NCBI GenBank assembly: GCA_964643145.1
Contig: CAZXPG010000041.1
Location: 1-17,856, forward strand
DNA from: CAZXPG01 sp964643145
Lineage (GTDB): Bacteria > Pseudomonadota > Alphaproteobacteria > Rickettsiales > Arcanibacteraceae
Reading direction: 5' to 3'
Length of the DNA stretch: 17,856 bases
The notes under the pieces: model-generated
What the model was told of the DNA's origin: nothing
The model's input: only the letters and a program-made list of their open reading frames with translations
Database searches by the model: none
Shown here: positions 14,412-17,856 of the stretch, in pieces
How positions within the stretch are numbered: position 1 is the stretch's first letter
Layout: each line of letters begins with the position of its first letter
Made by a program: the position numbers and the translations under genes

Positions 14412-14975
14412 ATGCAACCAGCACATAGACGACACGATATTTCTGACCATGTTTGGAGGCTTCTTGAAGCTCATTTGCCTGGGCGCAAAGGGAGTTGGGG
14501 TGGTATCCGCCAGGAAAGACAACAGAACATGTATCAACGCAGTATTCTGGATTATGCGCACGAGTGCACCGTGGCGTGATTTACCACCGGATTTAGCGGG
14601 CTGGAGTTACACGCACCGCCGTTTTCTACGCTGGCGTGATAAAGGTGTGTGGGAGAAGTTGCTGGAAATTCTGATAGATACTCCTGATTATGAATGGCTG
14701 ATGATTGACGCCTCGCATTGCAAGGTGCATCCGCACGCCGCAGGCGCGAAAGGAGGAAATCAGGATATGAGTCGCTCAAAAGGGGGCTCAACACAAAGCT
14801 GCATCTTGCCGTGGATGCGCATGGTATGCCGATCAGGGCTATTATTACAGAAGGTACAGCAGCAGATTGCTCTCAGGCAAGTCGCCTGATCGAAGGGATA
14901 AGTGCCGAATACCTGCTGGCAGATAAAGGCTATGACAGCAATGCCATCCGATTTTATGTGGATGATAGGAAGTAA
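14412..14975 (+). pseudogene. IS5-family (IS427-like group) transposase, frameshifted and 3'-truncated
   Basis: The translation matches IS427-group transposases in three pieces. Frame A from the ATG at 14412 (behind a perfect AAAGGAGG) reads RRHDISDHVWRLLEAHLPGR up to SWGGI near 14507. A second frame reads DNRTCINAVFWIMRTSAPWR, then the first catalytic Asp region EWLMIDASHCKVHPHAAGA, to about 14784. A third reads GLNTKLHLAVDAHGMP and the second Asp region YLLADKGYDSN, ending at 14975. The first break fits a 1-base insertion near 14508 (ATCCGCC for ATCGCC). The second sits on AAAAGGGGGC and may be a -1 slippage site natural to the group. The C-terminal third with the catalytic Glu is missing, so the element is dead. 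No terminal inverted repeats were identified; a longer start at 14385 ignores the good ribosome-binding site. Confidence 0.9.
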
Positions 14976-15139
14976 GACGTGTCCCCGAATTTGGTGGAGA
15001 CCCAAAAATGGTGGCCCATGGTAGACAAGTTCAGAACCTCTGTCGAGCATAAGCTGTTGATTTTACAGCTTCCTCTAAAAAAGTTTTTGTCAAAATCCCC
15101 CGCTCGTAATTTAGCAGCTTAAACCACAAGGAGGCAACC

Positions 15140-15388
15140 ATGGCCGAAATCACAATATTCGGAACAGGCGAACATTACAATGATGATATGCATGCCTACT
15201 ACAACGGCAAAGGAATTTATCTCACCCATCAGATCGGGATTGAAAGCGAAGAAGGTGGGCTGGGCAGAAAGGATTTTCAGATTGCTTTACATCCCAAAGA
15301 AGCACTGGAGCTAATCGAAGAACTCAAACAGGCGGTAGCAGATACCACCCTGGATATTCAGCAAACTGCAAACGGGATCGCAGTGTAA
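15140..15388 (+). CDS. Small phage protein of unknown function (82 aa)
   Basis: I do not recognise a family. The start is firm: AAGGAGG ends five bases before the ATG. The protein is acidic and soluble, with a strand-rich first half (ITIFGTGEHYNDDMHAYYNG) and a helical end (PKEALELIEELKQAVAD). Its stop overlaps the start of the tail gene as TAATG, which implies translational coupling and marks it as part of the phage operon. The 164 bp before it (14976-15139) hold no gene I can see; they contain the breakpoint between the IS remnant and the phage block. Confidence 0.7.
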   Translation: MAEITIFGTGEHYNDDMHAYYNGKGIYLTHQIGIESEEGGLGRKDFQIALHPKEALELIEELKQAVADTTLDIQQTANGIAV

Positions 15389-15972
15389 TGCCCTTTGACG
15401 TAACCATACAGCACGACCTGAAGAAGCTGAAGCGTCAGCTGAATGCCCTTGAAACCAAGGTCGCTCCGCAAGCAACGATCCGCACCCTCAACCGTGTGGC
15501 CGAGAGCGCAAAGGTGGCAAGCGCCAGACACATCGCGCCGCAGATGAACAGCAGGCAGGCTGCTGTCAAACGCCGGATCGAAACGCAGCGTGCTACGTTC
15601 AAACGGTTGTGGGTAACGCTGGTGGCACGCGACCGTGCGCTGCAGTTGATTGAGTTTGTGGTCGGCAGCAAGAAGCCAACCCAACAACCAGGTGGTAAGC
15701 GTGGGCTGGTCAAAGCGAAAGTGTACGGCAAGACACGGACGTTGACCGATGCCTTCATCGCCCCGCGCAGAACGGGCGACAGCAAAACAACGGTTTACAT
15801 CCGCAAAAGCAAGAAGCGTAAACCGCTCAAACTGTTGTACGGCCCTGGCATCATGCAGTTGTTCCGACAGAAAGAAAACGATGCCATCATGCAGACGACT
15901 GTGCGCGAACGATTCGGAATCGAATTCGCACGAAATCTTGCCTTCTATATCAACCGTTTCAAACGCCGCTAG
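15388..15972 (+). CDS. Phage minor tail protein, GpZ-like
   Basis: A 194-aa highly basic protein resembling the prophage minor tail protein Z family: LKRQLNALETKVAPQATIRT and LNRVAESAKVASARHIAPQM near the N-terminus, then a basic middle with YGKTRTLTDAFIA, and a typical tail end VRERFGIEFARNLAFYINRF. Family members act in tail or tail-connector assembly. It is coupled to the preceding gene through TAATG. The length is normal for the family. It is intact, unlike the methyltransferase and portal pieces beside it. Confidence 0.75.
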   Translation: MPFDVTIQHDLKKLKRQLNALETKVAPQATIRTLNRVAESAKVASARHIAPQMNSRQAAVKRRIETQRATFKRLWVTLVARDRALQLIEFVVGSKKPTQQPGGKRGLVKAKVYGKTRTLTDAFIAPRRTGDSKTTVYIRKSKKRKPLKLLYGPGIMQLFRQKENDAIMQTTVRERFGIEFARNLAFYINRFKRR

Positions 15973-16035
15973 ACCTGGCTGAATCCAGTGGATTAGTCAC
16001 AGGTACTCCGGAGCCGTCCCCCTCACGGGTACACC

Positions 16036-16500
16036 GTGCAGCCATTTATTATTCCAGCTTGTGCCATCCGAGCGCCCCACCGACGAGACCGGATTTGGAT
16101 TGTTGCCCACCGTAACAGCGGTGCAACGCAGCAGGCCGGAAGTGGTGATGGAGTTGGTGGCGAAGAAACAGCCGCTTTACAAGCGGAGGAACAAGGAAGG
16201 CCACGGCAGGCAGTTTTCGATTACGGATGCGCTCCTTTACAGAGCGCTGATGATGCCAACACCCACCAGCAGAGACTGGAAAGGAGCATCAAGCGGACAG
16301 AAAGCCGATTACAGCCGACTGACCACATTTTTACACCCTTCTGGAACGGACATTACGATGAGCTACCCCAACCCATCATTTGTAGAGGCGATGATGGGTT
16401 TTCCACGCGGGTGGACAGACTTAAGGCACTCGGAAACTCCGTAGTGCCGCAGATTCCCGAAGTGATCGGGCAAGCAATTCTTAATTCAATGACGAGGTAA
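16036..16500 (+). pseudogene. C-terminal fragment of a phage C5 cytosine DNA methyltransferase
   Basis: The frame from a GTG at 16036 gives 154 residues with two methyltransferase motifs. RAPHRRDRIWIVAH (12-25) matches motif VIII of C5 methyltransferases. VDRLKALGNSVVPQIPEVIG near the C-terminus matches motif X. The SAM-binding motif I and the catalytic Pro-Cys motif IV are absent, and a stop lies upstream in frame (15994), so this is the 3' part of a gene whose 5' part is gone. It should be unable to methylate DNA alone. It lies between the tail gene and two small phage genes. A second frame over the same bases also has family-like motifs (see the overlapping entry). Confidence 0.75.
16061..16444 (+). 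other. Overlapping second frame with methyltransferase-like C-terminal motifs
   Basis: In the +1 frame relative to the methyltransferase fragment, a GTG-started reading frame of 127 codons (open back to 15983) contains GFGLLPTVTA, MMPTPTSRDWKGASSG and NPSFVEAMMGFPRGWTDL. From memory, PTPT...D..G and NP.(F/W)VE..MGFP.GWT.L combinations occur near the C-terminus of many phage methyltransferase-related proteins. The last bases encode GWTDLRHSETP here and VDRLKALGNSVVP in the other frame. Whether it is translated is unknown. Confidence 0.3.
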
Positions 16501-16504
16501 CTGC

Positions 16505-16693
16505 ATGAGCCGCAAATCTAAACGCGACTACAGCACCATCAAGATTCCGTGTGAATTCCTGAATGGAACGCTACGGGCGCACTTGGTGAAGATTAAGGAC
16601 AAGGAGATTTTCCTGTCCCGCCAACACACAACCAAAATGAACGATGCTATCTGCATGCCCATGTGGTTAGCGAAAAAGGAGGGTCTGGTATGA
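16505..16693 (+). CDS. Small phage protein of unknown function (62 aa)
   Basis: A basic, strand-rich small protein (STIKIPCEFLNGTLRAHLVK, then KEIFLSRQHT) that ends in ICMPMWLAKKEGLV. Short proteins ending in a similar MPxWLAxxKGL-type segment are common beside phage packaging genes, but I know no function. It starts four bases after the methyltransferase fragment and its stop overlaps the next start as ATGA, so it is translationally coupled to the DUF6148-like gene. Confidence 0.6.
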   Translation: MSRKSKRDYSTIKIPCEFLNGTLRAHLVKIKDKEIFLSRQHTTKMNDAICMPMWLAKKEGLV

Positions 16694-16920
16694 GCATCAC
16701 TGCAACACAGGCGCAGGCCGCGCTCGATGCGTGGATTGCTGCCGATCTCGCCGTAGCAAAGGGTCAAAGCTACACGATGAACGGGCGCTCGCTGACATTG
16801 GCAAATGCCAAAGAGATCAGAGAGCAGATTCAATATTGGGAACGTCGGGTGGCTGCCTTCGCGCAGACCGTCCAGCAAAATCAACAAGCAGCATTAGCGG
16901 ATTTTAGCGATGGCTATTAA
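16690..16920 (+). CDS. DUF6148-like phage protein, gpW position
   Basis: A 76-aa protein. I use the ATG at 16690 because the preceding gene overlaps it as ATGA; an upstream GTG at 16663 would add nine residues. It contains QAQAALDAWIAADLAVAKGQ, YTMNGRSLTLANAKEIREQI and QYWERRVAAF, the pattern of the DUF6148 phage family. In phage genomes such a gene sits between the terminase large subunit and the portal, the place of gpW in lambda. Here it precedes the portal gene with an 11-bp overlap, but no terminase gene is present upstream. Confidence 0.7.
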   Translation: MSITATQAQAALDAWIAADLAVAKGQSYTMNGRSLTLANAKEIREQIQYWERRVAAFAQTVQQNQQAALADFSDGY

Positions 16921-17422
16921 TATTATAGACAAAACGATTGAGATTATCTCACCGGAGGCAGCGCTGCGCCGTGATACAGCACGCAAAGTGCTTAAAGCCC
17001 AGCGTGCCTATGAAGCCGCGCAGCCTTCGCGCCTGCGTAAAATCAAAACCGATTCAGGCTCCGGCGACGCTATTGTAGAGCGTGCCGGTGAATCTTTGCG
17101 CCTGCAGGCCCGTCACCTGGACGAAAACCACGATCTGGCCGGTGGGGTGCTGGATGTGCTGGTCAATAACGTGGTGGGCCGAGGCGTAGCAGTCGAACCG
17201 CAAGTCAAACTGAAAAACGGAGATCTGGCTAAAGCGGTTAACGATCAGCTGATGGAGCTATGGGAGGAATGGGTACGTTTTCCGGAAGTGACATGGGAAA
17301 GCCATTGGAATCACATGCTGCGCCTGCTGGCTCGGCACTGGTTCCGCGATGGTGAAGTGCTGGTAAAACACATCGAAGGCACTAACGCCTCCATCGATCA
17401 TGGGACAATCGTTGGGTACTGA
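16910..17422 (+). pseudogene. Lambda-type phage portal protein, truncated to its N-terminal third
   Basis: 170 codons match the N-terminus of lambda family (GpB-like) portal proteins: AYEAAQPSRLRKIKTDSGSG (33-52), AGESLRLQARHLDENHDLAG (59-78), LDVLVNNVVGRG, LMELWEEWVRFPEVT and ARHWFRDGEVLVKHIEGT (141-158). Portal proteins form the dodecameric gate through which phage DNA enters the capsid and are normally about 450-550 residues long. The similarity runs to about HGTIV (164-168), after which the frame reads only GY and stops. From about 17410 onward the DNA belongs to a minus-strand HerA-like gene. The product cannot form a portal. Confidence 0.85.
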
Positions 17423-17760
17423 CCGACACCTCTTTCAAACTTATTACCCAATGATTCACCGAACAGAACAATGGTCATCCATCTAAAGCCAGAAGTAGCA
17501 ATATCATCTACTGAGAAACTTGATTGATTTTGATTCTGTAATGCTGGAGGAGCTGCGTCAGCACCAACTTGTGTACAGATCGCATATAGCTGTGAGTATC
17601 CAAGTGGCAGTCTAAAAAAAGCGCCTACTTGTCCAACTCTATAAGAGTCACCCTCAACCATGATTAAGGTTGATGGCATATCAGTTCTCATTCGGACGCG
17701 AATTACGCCACCAGTTACAGATGCAACTTCTCCAATATATGTAGGCTCGTTAATGGACAT
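17398..17760 (-). pseudogene. herA: HerA-like (DUF87) ATPase, N-terminal fragment
   Basis: A minus-strand frame from the ATG at 17760 gives 120 residues. YIGEVASVTGGVIRVRM (8-24), the VEGDSYRVGQVGAFFRLPLG stretch and FGESLGNKFERGVGQYPTI (100-118) fit the HAS-barrel start of bacterial HerA-type ATPases, including those of Sir2-HerA antiphage modules. The Walker A and B ATPase core would follow but is missing: after GQYPTI the frame reads VP and stops, because the DNA changes to phage portal sequence near 17401-17416. The start overlaps the stop of the upstream gene (TAATG), as expected for a two-gene defence operon. I am fairly sure of the HerA type, less so of the partner. Confidence 0.7.
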
Positions 17761-17855
17761 TATTTTACCGAATAAACAATTGAATCTAGAAATTTAGCAA
17801 AGGGCGGTTTCAAGGATGAAGTGCAACGGTTTGGTTTAGCATAGCATTTTTGGTA
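17760..17855 (-). CDS. C-terminal end of a gene translationally coupled to the HerA-like gene (possibly Sir2 partner)
   Basis: On the minus strand a frame stays open from the window edge for 31 codons and ends in TAA overlapping the HerA-like ATG as TAATG. It reads KFLDSIVYSVK at the end. The lack of stops, the 1-base overlap and the gene order make a real upstream gene likely. In known modules a Sir2 or other nuclease/NADase partner precedes herA, so Sir2 is a reasonable guess, but 31 residues cannot prove it. Confidence 0.45.
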   Translation of the reverse strand, partial: YQKCYAKPNRCTSSLKPPFAKFLDSIVYSVK

Positions 17856-17856
17856 A

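Noticed and set aside
15435..15785. Minus-strand frame opposite the GpZ-like tail gene
   Set aside because: Shadow frame; the plus-strand gene has TAATG coupling and family similarity.

Overview
The window looks like a chromosome segment of an alphaproteobacterium. The evidence is a usg gene (a small family essentially confined to Alphaproteobacteria) next to a pcm-type methyltransferase and a TolC-family gene, and alphaproteobacterial-looking yajQ and znu/cys genes. Base composition is moderate, and the segment carries palindromic repeats, IS debris and prophage debris. This could suit a host-associated lineage, but genus and order cannot be fixed from the sequence alone.

Layout. 1-785: a palindromic repeat and an uncharacterised helical protein. 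813-3930 (minus): a DUF389 membrane protein fused to an OmpA-like domain, a GT4 glycosyltransferase and usg. 4193-6223 (plus): a pcm-family methyltransferase, then a TolC-family outer-membrane channel. 6224-6831: a gene-poor gap with three palindromes. 6832-9799: a sulfate ABC importer (cysT-cysW-cysA) with no binding-protein gene in the window. 9813-10298 (minus): yajQ. 10385-12830: a zinc-type ABC importer, znuA (minus) divergent from znuC-znuB. 12832-14166: an uncharacterised three-repeat protein gene flanked by two copies of a ~140-bp terminator-promoter spacer. 14309-14975: another palindrome and a frameshifted, 3'-truncated IS5-family transposase. 15140-17405: a prophage fragment (small protein, tail protein GpZ type, C-terminal piece of a C5 cytosine methyltransferase, small protein, DUF6148-like protein, 5' third of a lambda-type portal gene). 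17398-17856 (minus): the start of a HerA-like ATPase preceded by the last codons of an overlapping gene, the arrangement seen in Sir2-HerA type antiphage modules; it is cut off by a junction with the portal gene.

The main points for a second look are: (i) the ZnuA homologue has lost all three zinc-ligand histidines of its family; (ii) the duplicated terminator-promoter unit, in which the downstream copy has lost exactly 8 bp from the promoter spacer; (iii) six copies of a nearly perfect ~43-bp palindrome lying between genes; (iv) the methyltransferase fragment, where two overlapping frames both carry methyltransferase-like motifs; and (v) the abrupt portal/HerA junction with shared bases, which is either a real rearrangement or an assembly chimera. 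I saw no tRNA, rRNA or CRISPR array.
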